Below, piece by piece: positions 17,132 to 25,442 of a stretch of 64,000 bases of DNA. The translations under genes and the position numbers were made by a program. Location of the stretch: contig JBQCHY010000055.1 in NCBI GenBank assembly GCA_051954235.1, positions 37,394-101,393 on the forward strand, read 5' to 3'. The DNA comes from 62-47 sp051954235 (GTDB taxonomy: Bacteria; Pseudomonadota; Alphaproteobacteria; Rhizobiales; Xanthobacteraceae). The first letter of the stretch is position 1. Every line of letters starts with the position of its first letter. Below the pieces are notes generated by a model. The model worked only from the letters and a program-made list of their open reading frames with translations. It was not told the DNA's origin and did no database searches.

Positions 17132-17247
17132 CCGATAAGAAGCAGACCGCCAATAAGGAGGGACGGCACCAAGGCAGCCGGAATCGCGACGGGTCGGCCA
17201 GCGGCGGCGCCCCCGTGAATTCCATTGATATCGCTGCGAATCGGCAT
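17125..17247 (-). CDS. leuL: Leu-rich leader peptide of leuA
   Basis: This 40-codon frame ends SLLIGGLLLIGP and has six Leu, two Ile and one Val within its last 16 residues; the Leu codons are TTG, CTC, CTT, CTG, CTT and CTT. AAGGGA lies about eight bases before ATG 17247. Its stop codon lies within the antiterminator arm. Such Leu-rich leaders upstream of leuA are known in proteobacterial attenuation. The rest of the leuA-cyclase gap, 17248-17514, shows nothing I can identify beyond presumed promoters. Confidence 0.75.
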   Translation of the reverse strand: MPIRSDINGIHGGAAAGRPVAIPAALVPSLLIGGLLLIGP

Positions 17248-17514
17248 TGCTGGTCCCTTTGGGCGGTAGTCTTGGCGCAAACCTTTGACGGATCGTTGCC
17301 AGGATACCTGCCTAGGGCGACTTTAGACGACAACCGCCGGGTCTCGCAATGCAAAAATACCCGGCGGATGCCGGAGCCGATCCCTGGCTCGTTTCGTCGT
17401 CCGCACCACTCCCGCCCTCGTCGGCGGCCCGAGCTTTTGATATCATCCCCAACAACGGCAAGCGGCCCGACGGGATCGGGTCCGCCCGAGCGTCCAGGGA
17501 GCTTGAGAGGTCTC

Positions 17515-18240
17515 ATGGCGCTGCATCAAGCGAAGATTTGCATGGGCTGCTGGGAGCACATGCATCTGCCGGTGCCGTTGCGCGGCGTGGCATCGGTGCC
17601 GTTCCGCGCGTTCGGCATCCGGCCGAGCCGGATGAATCCCAACACCTGCACGATCTGCGAAATGATGTTCACCAAGGTGATGAAGGCGCGCCACGTCACC
17701 ATCGATGCCACCGTGCTGTTCGCCGACCTGCGCGGCTACACGAACCTGTCCCAATCCCGCTCGGCGGAGACGATCTCGACATTGCTCGACACGTTCTACG
17801 ACGAATGCGCCAGCGCGATCTGGGAACACGATGGCATCATCAACAAGACGATGGGTGACGGCGTGCTGGCCATGTTCAACTTTCCAATCAGCCATGCCGA
17901 CCATCCCGTTCGCGCGCTTCAGGCGGCACGCCAGATTCAGGGGCGATGGCGCGAGATCGGACATACGCTGAGCGGGACCGCGGGGCGTGATGTCGGCGTC
18001 GGGATCGGCATCGATTGCGGACAGTTGAGTTTCGGCGAGTTCGGTCACTCGCACACCGACATCACCGCGATCGGCACCGTAGTGAACACTGCAGCGCGGG
18101 CACAGGGAGCCGCGCTTTCCGGCCAGATCCTGCTGACCGAAGCACTCTACGAACGCAGCCGCTCCGAACTTCCGCACAGTCAAGCGCAGGACTATCAACT
18201 CAAGGGATTCGAGACGACGACGCGGCTGTATGCAGCTTGA
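17515..18240 (+). CDS. Class III adenylate/guanylate cyclase with N-terminal double CxxC motif
   Basis: This 241-residue soluble protein has two CxxC pairs at its N-terminus (C9/C12 and C45/C48). A class III catalytic domain follows from about residue 60. Metal-binding aspartates sit in VLFADLRGYTNLS and MGDGVLAMF, a substrate lysine in INKTMGDG, and an Asp in HTDITAIG. The transition-state Asn and Arg are in VVNTAARAQG, so the active site looks complete and adenylate-type. The Cys pairs could bind zinc or an iron-sulfur cluster and act as a sensor. The frame stays open upstream, but GAGAGG precedes ATG 17515 and the upstream translation is not protein-like. It stands alone, convergent with ppk2. 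Confidence 0.88.
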   Translation: MALHQAKICMGCWEHMHLPVPLRGVASVPFRAFGIRPSRMNPNTCTICEMMFTKVMKARHVTIDATVLFADLRGYTNLSQSRSAETISTLLDTFYDECASAIWEHDGIINKTMGDGVLAMFNFPISHADHPVRALQAARQIQGRWREIGHTLSGTAGRDVGVGIGIDCGQLSFGEFGHSHTDITAIGTVVNTAARAQGAALSGQILLTEALYERSRSELPHSQAQDYQLKGFETTTRLYAA

Positions 18241-18246
18241 TCGCGA

Positions 18247-19206
18247 TCAACGCGCCGATTTCTTCGCGCGCGCGGCTTTCCCGGTTCCACCCGAGCCGCC
18301 CTTGCCTTCTTTCTCAAGAGCAATTCGCGCTTGGTCGAATTGCGCCAACGCGGCCTTGTCGACCTTCGGAAATTGCAGATCGAGTTTTTCCAGCGCATTG
18401 ACGATCACCGAACCGATCACCACGCGCGCGAACCACTTGCGATCTGCCGGCACGACGTACCACGGCGCCGCCGCACTCGCGGTATGGCGGATCATGTCCT
18501 GATAGGCAGCCTGATAGCGGTCCCAAAGCTTGCGCTCGGCGACATCGCCCAGCGAGAATTTCCAGTTCTTCTCCGGTTCATCAAGCCGGGCGAGAAAGCG
18601 CTTGCGCTGTTCCTCCTTCGAGACGTTGAGGAAGAACTTGAGGACCACGGTGCCGTTGCGGGAGAGATAGCGCTCGAACGCCGAAATATCCTCGAAGCGC
18701 TCGCGCCAGATATTTTTCGTCACCAGCTTTTTCGGAATACGCTGCTTGGCGAGGATCTCCGGGTGCACCCGCACGATCAGGCACTCCTCGTAGTAGGAGC
18801 GATTGAAGATGCCGATGCGGCCACGCTCCGGCAGGCAGATCGCCGAGCGCCACATGAAATCGTGATCCAATTCCTTCGATGTCGGCGTCTTGAAGGAATA
18901 GACCTCGCAGCCTTGCGGATTGACGCCCTCGAATACGCTTTCGATGGCGCTATCCTTGCCGGCCGCGTCCATGCCCTGAAAGATCAGCAGCAGCGACCAG
19001 CAATCCTGCGCGTACAGCTTCTCCTGCAAATCGCTGAGCCGCTTGCGATTGGCCTCGATGATCGCCTTGCCTTCGTCCTTCTCAAGATCGCCGTTCTCGT
19101 CCCGCCGAAACAGCTTGAGATGAAACTCCTTGGAGCCGTCGACCCGGAACGGGTGGACATACGATTCGAGATTTGCGGCGGTCGCTTGTGGAGACTTGTC
19201 GGCCAT
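18247..19206 (-). CDS. ppk2: Polyphosphate kinase 2 family protein
   Basis: This 319-residue protein of the PPK2 family transfers phosphate between polyphosphate and nucleotides. It has a Walker A loop GMDAAGKDSA near residues 78-87, the segment FNRSYYEECLIVRVHPE, and the lid-like ERFEDISAFERYL. A basic Lys-rich tail ends the protein. The single PPK2 domain is complete. Which nucleotide it prefers cannot be told from sequence alone. It is followed by the convergent cyclase gene with a gap of six bases. Confidence 0.93.
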   Translation of the reverse strand: MADKSPQATAANLESYVHPFRVDGSKEFHLKLFRRDENGDLEKDEGKAIIEANRKRLSDLQEKLYAQDCWSLLLIFQGMDAAGKDSAIESVFEGVNPQGCEVYSFKTPTSKELDHDFMWRSAICLPERGRIGIFNRSYYEECLIVRVHPEILAKQRIPKKLVTKNIWRERFEDISAFERYLSRNGTVVLKFFLNVSKEEQRKRFLARLDEPEKNWKFSLGDVAERKLWDRYQAAYQDMIRHTASAAAPWYVVPADRKWFARVVIGSVIVNALEKLDLQFPKVDKAALAQFDQARIALEKEGKGGSGGTGKAARAKKSAR

Positions 19207-19266
19207 GACGCTTGCATTCCCTCATTCGCGAACGATGTTTCCAGCCTACCTAAACAACCCGATCAT

Positions 19267-19974
19267 TCACACCGTATCCGGCAACCGCGCGATGAGGAAA
19301 GCAGCCATGTAAGGCGGTACCGCGGTCGTGATGTCGCTTCGGCGACGCATCAGATGAATCGCGGCGAGTTCCGGAGTAGCCTGCTTCGCAAGATTCATCT
19401 CGATCCGTTGTCGCAAGGCTTCGCCCTCAAGATCGGATTGCAGGCCGCGCATCAGCGCGATGATCGGGCCCGCGTCGACGCAATCCCAGCAATCGGCAAT
19501 CTGATAGTCGCTCCCCGTCAGTCCCGTTTCCTCCTCGACCTCGCGCACGACGCTGCGGGCGATATCGACTGTCCCCTCCCTGAGGTCGTTGAGATCGGGC
19601 GTCCCGGCCGGGAAATAAATTTTGCCAGCATTGGCCGTATGCGCCGCCATTTCACCCAATACATAGGCGCCGTCACGGCTGCGTAGCGCGCCCATGCCGA
19701 ACCCATTGAACACCGATGCGTCCGGGAATCCCCAGTCTCGCCACGACAGGAAGCTGGCAAAATCGGTTTCGAAATAGTCTGCGCGGAAAGCGTCCTCAGT
19801 AAAACGCGGCTCACGCCCAAGCAACACACGTCCGTTCCAAAGCTGCGGCGTCTTGCGTTGCAATTCCGCGAAATGCGCATCGATGTCACGACGCCGCTCA
19901 TCCGCGAACGGCCAGAGCCATTGCGTCACACGAAAATCGAGCCGTTTCACCCGATGGATTGGAAACGAAGCCAC
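19267..19974 (-). CDS. NUDIX hydrolase, divergent Nudix box
   Basis: This 235-residue protein has the Nudix core REVEEETGL, but the upstream Gly and Glu of the consensus (GX5EX7REUXEEXGU) are replaced by Asp and Val. The residues that ligate the metal (REVEEE) are kept, so activity is possible with altered geometry. The start is GTG 19974, three bases after the stop of the upstream binding-protein gene, so it is translated from that operon. The substrate is unknown. Confidence 0.8.
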   Translation of the reverse strand: MASFPIHRVKRLDFRVTQWLWPFADERRRDIDAHFAELQRKTPQLWNGRVLLGREPRFTEDAFRADYFETDFASFLSWRDWGFPDASVFNGFGMGALRSRDGAYVLGEMAAHTANAGKIYFPAGTPDLNDLREGTVDIARSVVREVEEETGLTGSDYQIADCWDCVDAGPIIALMRGLQSDLEGEALRQRIEMNLAKQATPELAAIHLMRRRSDITTAVPPYMAAFLIARLPDTV

Positions 19975-19977
19975 GCG

Positions 19978-20997
19978 CTACTTCGCGCCCGCCTTGTTGG
20001 CCTGCTCGACAAATGCGTTGGTGTAGGTCTTGCTGACGTCGATGTTCGCTTTCGCCACCGCGGGCGAGCCTTCGCTGAACACCGTCAGCACGGCGGTCGC
20101 GCCCTTGGGGTCCATCGCACCGGTCTCCGAATACATCGGAATGGTGTTCTTGAGCGCCGCCAGATAAAGCTCCTTGTTCTTGCCGACCAGTTCCGGCGGC
20201 ATCTTCGCCATGACGTCTTCCGGCGAATGCGTGTGGATCCACTTCAGCGTGTTGACGATGGCGTTGGTCAGGGCTTGCGCTTCCTTCTCGTGCGACTTGA
20301 CCCAAGCTGCAGTACTGTACAGTGCCCCGCCGGGATACTCGCCGCCGAACACCGCCAGCGTATCCTTCTGCGTGCGGGTGTCGCTGAGAATGCGGAGATC
20401 CTTGTAATGCCCCTGAAGCACCGTGACTGAGGGGTCGAGCATCACAGCCGCATCGATCTGTCCCTGCTCCATCGCGGCGACTGCCGTCGCACCCAGTCCG
20501 ACGCCGATCACCGCGGCGCTGGTCGGATCGAGACCGTTCTTCTTCAACAGATACTTGAGAAAGAAATCGGTCGATGAGCCCGGCGCGCTGACGCCGACCT
20601 TCTTGCCGGCGAGGTCCTTGATCGATTTGATTTCGTCGGTGTGCTTCGGCGACACCACCAGCACGAGGCCGGGATAACGGTCATAGACCACGAAGGCCTG
20701 CATCTCCTGTTTCTTGGCCGCGAGATTGACGCAGTGATCGAAGTAACCGGAGACGACATCGGCGCTGCCGCCAAGCACGGCCTTGAGCGCATCGGAGCCA
20801 CCCTTGAGGTCAACCAGTTCGACATTCATGCCGGCCTTGTCGTACTCGCCAAGTTGCTTCGCCAGTACCGTCGGCAGGTAACAGAGGCACGCACCGCCGC
20901 CGATGGCGATCGTCACCTTGCTTTGAGCGAAGGCGATGCCGGGCACCATGCACAACGCCAGCAACGGCGCCAGAAGCCTGCCGAAAATCGTCCGCAT
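19978..20997 (-). CDS. ABC transporter substrate-binding protein, NitT/TauT/SsuA type
   Basis: This 339-residue protein has a signal peptide ending at AFA-QSKVTIAIGG and the fold of nitrate/taurine/alkanesulfonate receptors. Visible features are GGACLCYLPTVLAKQLGEYDKAGM and VSAPGSSTDFFLKYLLKKNGLDP. GGAGG stands five bases before ATG 20997; an in-frame ATG at 21066 lies in poorly conserved sequence. A matching permease gene follows upstream on the same strand (21170-21958), separated by a palindromic repeat. No ATPase gene is visible here. Confidence 0.88.
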   Translation of the reverse strand: MRTIFGRLLAPLLALCMVPGIAFAQSKVTIAIGGGACLCYLPTVLAKQLGEYDKAGMNVELVDLKGGSDALKAVLGGSADVVSGYFDHCVNLAAKKQEMQAFVVYDRYPGLVLVVSPKHTDEIKSIKDLAGKKVGVSAPGSSTDFFLKYLLKKNGLDPTSAAVIGVGLGATAVAAMEQGQIDAAVMLDPSVTVLQGHYKDLRILSDTRTQKDTLAVFGGEYPGGALYSTAAWVKSHEKEAQALTNAIVNTLKWIHTHSPEDVMAKMPPELVGKNKELYLAALKNTIPMYSETGAMDPKGATAVLTVFSEGSPAVAKANIDVSKTYTNAFVEQANKAGAK

Positions 20998-21077
20998 GAT
21001 GTCCTCCGTATATTTTGTTAGTGGCAGAATAGATGAGCGCACATGCCTTGAGAAGCGACCGATCACCTCATTTTATC

Positions 21078-21160
21078 CGTCATTGCGAGGGCAAAACGAC
21101 GAAGCAATCCAGTTTTTGCTTCATGGCTTCCTGGATTGCTTCGCTCCGCTCGCAATGACG
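21078..21160. repeat. Palindromic intergenic repeat, family A (copy 1)
   Basis: The element has ends CGTCATTGCGAG and CTCGCAATGACG with an inner GAAGCAATCCAG...CTGGATTGCTTC. It separates the ABC permease from its binding-protein gene. Further copies lie at 37463, 49266 and 50871. Confidence 0.9.
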
Positions 21161-21169
21161 ATCGTCTCT

Positions 21170-21958
21170 CTAGGCTTTGCTCCCCGCCGTCTCCGGTCGC
21201 CAGACCAGCAGCCGGCGCTCCACCAGCGTCACCGCCAGGTCGATCAGGATCACGAAAGCCGACAGCACGAACATGCCGGCGAAGACGCCGGCGACATCGA
21301 ACACGCCCTCGGCCTGCTGGATCAGGTAGCCGAGCCCGGCAGCCGAGCCGAGATACTCGCCGACCACCGCGCCGACCACCGCGAAGCCGACCGAGGTGTG
21401 CAGCGACGAAAACATCCACGACAGCGCCGACGGCCAGTAGACATGCCGCATCAACTGCCGCTCGTTCATGCCGAGCATCCGGCCGTTGGCGAGCACGGTG
21501 CCGCTGACCTCCTTGACGCCCTGATAGACGTTGAAGAACACAATGAAGAACACCAGCGTGACGCCGAGCGCCACCTTCGACCAGATGCCGAGCCCGAGCC
21601 ACAGCGTGAAGATCGGCGCCAGCACGACGCGCGGCAGCGCATTCGCCATCTTGACGTAAGGATCGAACACCGCCGCCACGGTCGGCTGCCGCGCGAACCA
21701 GAAGCCGAACAGCACGCCGCCGAGCGAGCCGATCGCGAAGGCAAGAATCGATTCCCATAGGGTGATCGCGAGATGCTTCCAGATCACGCCGGTCGAGAAC
21801 CAGTCGACAATCTGCGCGCCGACGTCGACAGGATTGGAGAAGAAGAACGGCGGCAGCAGCATCACGCCGAAGACCGGCATGGTGCTGAACACGTACCACA
21901 GCGAAAGCAGCACCACCGCCACCAGCACCTGATAGAACAGCAGCCTCGCCCGCGACAT
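21170..21958 (-). CDS. ABC transporter permease, SsuC/TauC type
   Basis: This 262-residue inner-membrane protein has about six helices and the binding-protein-dependent permease loop around GVKEVSGTVLANGRMLG and YWPSALSWMFSSL. It pairs with the NitT/TauT-type receptor downstream on the same strand. It begins 15 bases after the moaB stop, so moaB-permease-receptor-Nudix may be one transcript interrupted by a repeat. The ATP-binding subunit is not in the window. Confidence 0.9.
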   Translation of the reverse strand: MSRARLLFYQVLVAVVLLSLWYVFSTMPVFGVMLLPPFFFSNPVDVGAQIVDWFSTGVIWKHLAITLWESILAFAIGSLGGVLFGFWFARQPTVAAVFDPYVKMANALPRVVLAPIFTLWLGLGIWSKVALGVTLVFFIVFFNVYQGVKEVSGTVLANGRMLGMNERQLMRHVYWPSALSWMFSSLHTSVGFAVVGAVVGEYLGSAAGLGYLIQQAEGVFDVAGVFAGMFVLSAFVILIDLAVTLVERRLLVWRPETAGSKA

Positions 21959-21973
21959 GACTCTAAGCCTTCA

Positions 21974-22534
21974 TCACGCGGTCGCGCCCTTGGCCTTGGG
22001 GCGGCGCAGATGCTCGTCGAGTCGCGGCATGATCTCGACGAAATTGCATGGTCGCGAGCGATAATCGAGTTGATGCGCGAGGATGCCGTCCCAGCCGTCC
22101 TTGCAGGCGCCGGGCGAACCCGGCAGGCAGAAGATGTAGGTCGCACCGGCGACGCCGGCGGTGGCGCGGCTCTGGATGGTCGACGCGCCGATCTTGGCGT
22201 GGCTCAGCATATGGAAGGCGATGGAGAAACCGTCCATGCGCTTTTCGAACAGCGGCTCGATCGCCTCCGGCGTCACATCGCGACCAGTAAAACCGGTGCC
22301 GCCGGTGGTGATGATCGCATCAACCCTCGGATCGGCAATCCACTTGCGCACGATAGCCCGGATCGCCTCGACATCGTCGGTGACAATCTCGCGCGCCGCC
22401 AATCGATGCCCTGCACCGGTGAGACGATCCGCCAGCGTTGTGCCGGATTTGTCGTCGGCAAGCGAGCGGGTGTCGGACACCGTCAGCACCGCGATGTTGA
22501 GCGGGATGAACTGTTTCGATTCATCGATGGACAT
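21974..22534 (-). CDS. moaB: Molybdenum cofactor biosynthesis protein MoaB
   Basis: This 186-residue single MPT-binding domain has TTGGTGFTGRDVTPEA and the segment FCLPGSPGACKDGW, both typical of MoaB/Mog proteins that adenylylate molybdopterin. AAGG lies seven bases before ATG 22534; the open frame extends upstream into a palindromic repeat, which argues against an earlier start. It is the first gene of a minus-strand run with ABC transporter genes, with no evident functional link. Confidence 0.92.
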   Translation of the reverse strand: MSIDESKQFIPLNIAVLTVSDTRSLADDKSGTTLADRLTGAGHRLAAREIVTDDVEAIRAIVRKWIADPRVDAIITTGGTGFTGRDVTPEAIEPLFEKRMDGFSIAFHMLSHAKIGASTIQSRATAGVAGATYIFCLPGSPGACKDGWDGILAHQLDYRSRPCNFVEIMPRLDEHLRRPKAKGATA

Positions 22535-22564
22535 GGCGATACCTTGATCGAGGCAAGCCGCGCT

Positions 22565-22677
22565 CCCTCGCCCCGCTTGCGGGGAGAGGGTTGGGGTGAG
22601 GGGCTGCGAATGCAGCAAGAGACCCCTCACCCGAATTGCTGCGCAATTCGACCTCTCCCCGTAAGAACGGGGAGAGG
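22565..22677. repeat. Palindromic intergenic repeat, family E (copy 1)
   Basis: The element is built from CCCTCGCCCCGC/GCGGGGAGAGGG, a GGGGTGAGGGG/CCCCTCACCC pair and a closing ACCTCTCCCCG...CGGGGAGAGGT. It fills the gap between the zinc peptidase gene and moaB. A related copy lies at 58779. Confidence 0.85.
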
Positions 22678-22699
22678 TGAAAGGCAGCGGAAATCCGCA

Positions 22700-23641
22700 T
22701 CACAAATTATCCGTCGCAAACGTGTTGCACGCCTGCACGGTGCCTTGCTGATAGCCGGTCATGAACCAGCGCTTGCGCTGCGCCGCCGAGCCGTGTGTGA
22801 ACGAATCCGGCACCACGCGGCCCGTCGCTTGCCGCTGTAAGGTGTCGTCGCCGATGGCGGAAGCCGTGGTCAGCGCTGCGTCGATGTCACCGGCTTCGAG
22901 AAAGTCCGGTCGCTTCTTCGACTCGCGGTTGACCCAGACACCCGACAGACAATCGGCCTGCAACTCGACCTTCACCTGCAACGCGTTGGCTTCGGCCTTG
23001 CTGCCGGCTTGCTGCTGCAAGCGCGTCACACGCGGGAGGATGCCGAGCAGGTTCTGGATGTGATGGCCCGCTTCATGCGCAATGATATAGGCCGCGGTGA
23101 ATTTGCAGGCGTTGCCCGAACAACCATGAAAGCGCGTCTCGACCTGACGGAAGAATCCGGTATCGAGGAAGATCTGCTGATCGGGTGGGCAATAGAACGG
23201 CCCCATCGCCGACTGCGCCATGCCGCAGCGTCCGCCGTTGGTGGCGTTCTTGAACAGCACGATGCGCGGGCCCTTGTAGGTCTGGCCGCTGGCCTTGAAG
23301 ATTTCATCCCAGCGATCGTCGATCTCCCCGAGCACGCCGGCGATCATGCTACCCATCTCATCGCTCGGTGCGCCGGTCTTGGCAGGTCCCGAGCGGCGGT
23401 CGGTCTGATAGCTCGGCGCCTGTTGTCCGCCGGTGAGGATTTCAGCACCGCCGATCAGGATGCGCGGATCAATGCCGAAAGCGTAGCCGAGAAGGCCTAG
23501 CACGATGATGGTGCCGATACCGAGACCACCGCCGCCCATCGGCAGGCCGAAGCCGCCGCCGCCACCGCCGCCGAATCCACCGCCGTCATCGTCGCGGCGA
23601 TCGTCGATGTTGTCGCTGCGGCGGAAGTCATCGTAGCGCAT
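22700..23641 (-). CDS. Neutral zinc metallopeptidase, YpfJ family
   Basis: This 313-residue protein has a Gly-rich N-terminus (about residues 20-45), one transmembrane helix (GTIIVLGLLGYAFG), and a peptidase domain with HEAGHHIQNLLG, the HExxH zinc site. Segments such as GPFYCPPDQQIFLDTGFF and the C-terminal RKRWFMTGYQQG match YpfJ. GAGG lies nine bases before ATG 23641. It is divergent from ccrM across 220 bases. The physiological substrate of the family is unknown. Confidence 0.92.
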   Translation of the reverse strand: MRYDDFRRSDNIDDRRDDDGGGFGGGGGGGFGLPMGGGGLGIGTIIVLGLLGYAFGIDPRILIGGAEILTGGQQAPSYQTDRRSGPAKTGAPSDEMGSMIAGVLGEIDDRWDEIFKASGQTYKGPRIVLFKNATNGGRCGMAQSAMGPFYCPPDQQIFLDTGFFRQVETRFHGCSGNACKFTAAYIIAHEAGHHIQNLLGILPRVTRLQQQAGSKAEANALQVKVELQADCLSGVWVNRESKKRPDFLEAGDIDAALTTASAIGDDTLQRQATGRVVPDSFTHGSAAQRKRWFMTGYQQGTVQACNTFATDNL

Positions 23642-23751
23642 GGTGCATGTCCTCACAGTTCGGATGGCATCGGCCATCGCTCAACGGCCGCACAGACGTA
23701 GATTACTCCGGCCGTCAATCAATAGTCCGCCCGGCAATTATTGCCTAGTTT

Positions 23752-23861
23752 GAATCATTTTCCAATTAAGCCGATTTTTACTTTGCCACGTCAGTGTAGC
23801 GCCAGTCGGTTGTTTAGTCCCGCGTCGCCGACAGCGTCGCCTGAGTCAGAGTCATTGAGTC
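23752..23861. promoter_or_regulatory. Cluster of GANTC sites upstream of ccrM
   Basis: GAATC at 23752-23756 and GAGTC at 23843-23847, 23849-23853 and 23857-23861 precede the ccrM start; a fifth lies inside the gene at 23913-23917. GANTC is the site CcrM methylates. In Caulobacter the ccrM promoter itself carries GANTC sites, so feedback by methylation state is likely here too. Confidence 0.7.
23766..23781. promoter_or_regulatory. CtrA-like box upstream of ccrM
   Basis: TTAA-N7-TTTAC differs by one base from the CtrA consensus TTAA-N7-TTAAC and lies about 80 bases before the ccrM start. CtrA activates ccrM in Caulobacter, so this is a reasonable candidate. Confidence 0.4.
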
Positions 23862-25019
23862 ATGGTTGTGTCGCGTCGCGGGGCGTCTGCAAGGGCGCCC
23901 CGCACCAAATTCGAGTCTGTCCCGCGTACCGAGATTTCCATCCCGAGTACCCAGGTTATCGTCGGCGATTGCGTCGCCGAAATGTCGAAGCTGCCCCCCG
24001 GTTCGGTCGATCTGGTGTTCGCCGATCCGCCGTACAACCTGCAGCTCAAGGGCGACCTCAAGCGCCCCGACGAATCCCATGTCGATGCCGTCAACAACGA
24101 CTGGGACAAGTTCTCCTCCTTCGCCGCCTATGACGATTTCACGCGCGCCTGGCTGCTCGCCTGCCGCCGTATCATGAAACCGTCCGCGACGTTGTGGGTG
24201 ATCGGCTCCTATCACAACATCTTCCGCGTCGGCGCGATCATGCAGGACCTCGGCTTCTGGGTCCTCAACGATATCGTCTGGCGCAAGTCGAATCCGATGC
24301 CGAATTTTCGCGGCCGCCGCTTCACCAACGCCCATGAGACGATGATCTGGGCGGCGCGCGACGAGAACGCCAAGAACTACACCTTCAACTACGAAGCGCT
24401 GAAGGCCGCCAACGAAGACGTGCAGGCGCGCTCCGACTGGCTGATTCCGCTGTGCACCGGCGACGAGCGGCTGAAAGGCTCGGACGGCAAGAAGGTGCAC
24501 CCGACGCAGAAGCCCGAGGGCCTGCTGGCACGCGTGCTGCTGTCGTCGTCGCGGCCCGGCGATCTGGTCGTCGATCCGTTCAACGGCACCGGCACCACCG
24601 GCGCGGTCGCGAAGCGGCTCGGCCGCCGTTACATCGGCTTCGAGCGCGACAAGACCTATGCGGCAGCGGCCGAAGCGCGCATCGCCTCGATCCTGCCGCT
24701 GCCGGGGGCAACGCTGGCGCCGTTCGTCACCGCGCGGGAAGCGCCGCGCGTGCCGTTCGCGGAACTGATTGAACGCGGCATGATCATGCCGGGCGCGACC
24801 TTGTTCGACGCCAAAAAGAAGCACAACGCACTGGTGCGCGCCGATGGTGCGATCATGCTGGGTGATAAAGTGGGCTCGATCCACCGCATGGGCGCGGTGG
24901 CGCAGGGCTCCGGCGCCTGCAACGGCTGGACCTATTGGCATATCGAGACCAAGAAGGGCCTCAAGCTGATCGACGAGTTGCGGGCAAAAATCCGCCGCGA
25001 CATGGCCGCGGCGGGGTAA
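23862..25019 (+). CDS. ccrM: Cell-cycle-regulated DNA adenine methyltransferase CcrM (GANTC)
   Basis: This 385-residue beta-class N6-adenine methyltransferase has the catalytic motif DPPY at residues 55-58 and the AdoMet motif FNGTGTTG near residue 245. A C-terminal RAMA domain (about 290-385) ends in GWTYWH. The layout and length match CcrM, which methylates the A of GANTC after replication and times gene expression. ATG 23862 has no clear ribosome site. Its promoter region carries clustered GANTC sites and a CtrA-like box. The gene is monocistronic. Confidence 0.95.
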   Translation: MVVSRRGASARAPRTKFESVPRTEISIPSTQVIVGDCVAEMSKLPPGSVDLVFADPPYNLQLKGDLKRPDESHVDAVNNDWDKFSSFAAYDDFTRAWLLACRRIMKPSATLWVIGSYHNIFRVGAIMQDLGFWVLNDIVWRKSNPMPNFRGRRFTNAHETMIWAARDENAKNYTFNYEALKAANEDVQARSDWLIPLCTGDERLKGSDGKKVHPTQKPEGLLARVLLSSSRPGDLVVDPFNGTGTTGAVAKRLGRRYIGFERDKTYAAAAEARIASILPLPGATLAPFVTAREAPRVPFAELIERGMIMPGATLFDAKKKHNALVRADGAIMLGDKVGSIHRMGAVAQGSGACNGWTYWHIETKKGLKLIDELRAKIRRDMAAAG

Positions 25020-25061
25020 CTTTCCTCGCGTCGTCATTGCCGTGACAAATCTGACTCTGCC

Positions 25062-25244
25062 CTAGCTCTGGTGCGGCCCCCGCATTTGCTTCATGGCGTC
25101 GACAATGCGGCGCCAGTCGGCGGCGTCCTTGGCATTGCCTTCCTCCTCAAGACTGGCCGCCTTCTGCGCAGCCTCCGCGATCGCGCTGGCGCCACGTTGC
25201 GCCAAAAGCTTCCGCGCGTAATCGTGAACTTCCACCGCTTGCAT
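25062..25244 (-). CDS. Small conserved hypothetical protein
   Basis: This 60-residue Ala-, Glu- and Lys-rich helical protein contains YARKLLAQRG, AIAEAAQKAASLEEEG and WRRIVDAMKQMRGP. I recall similar short proteins in rhizobial genomes but know no function. GGAGAAGGCG precedes ATG 25244; an ATG four codons upstream lacks a ribosome site. It is convergent with ccrM. Confidence 0.7.
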   Translation of the reverse strand: MQAVEVHDYARKLLAQRGASAIAEAAQKAASLEEEGNAKDAADWRRIVDAMKQMRGPHQS

Positions 25245-25442
25245 CGCCTTCTCCATCGCGTTCGGCCGGGTGCCAGATGCCGGCGCAATCCATCTCAGCA
25301 CCGTAACGCAGCAAATGCTGGTTTGTTCCTCGCGCAATTCATCCAAAGTCCGCAATGAGCCGCTTGCACTGCGGCAGCAAATCGCCACATGGAACCGACC
25401 GGCTGGTTTGCAGCCGGCCCTTCCTCCGAACAGGACATCCGC

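Noticed and set aside
16489..17514. An upstream extension of the cyclase frame by over 340 codons
   Set aside because: The extension lies opposite leuA, its leader and the intergenic gap, and the ribosome site sits just before the internal ATG at 17515.
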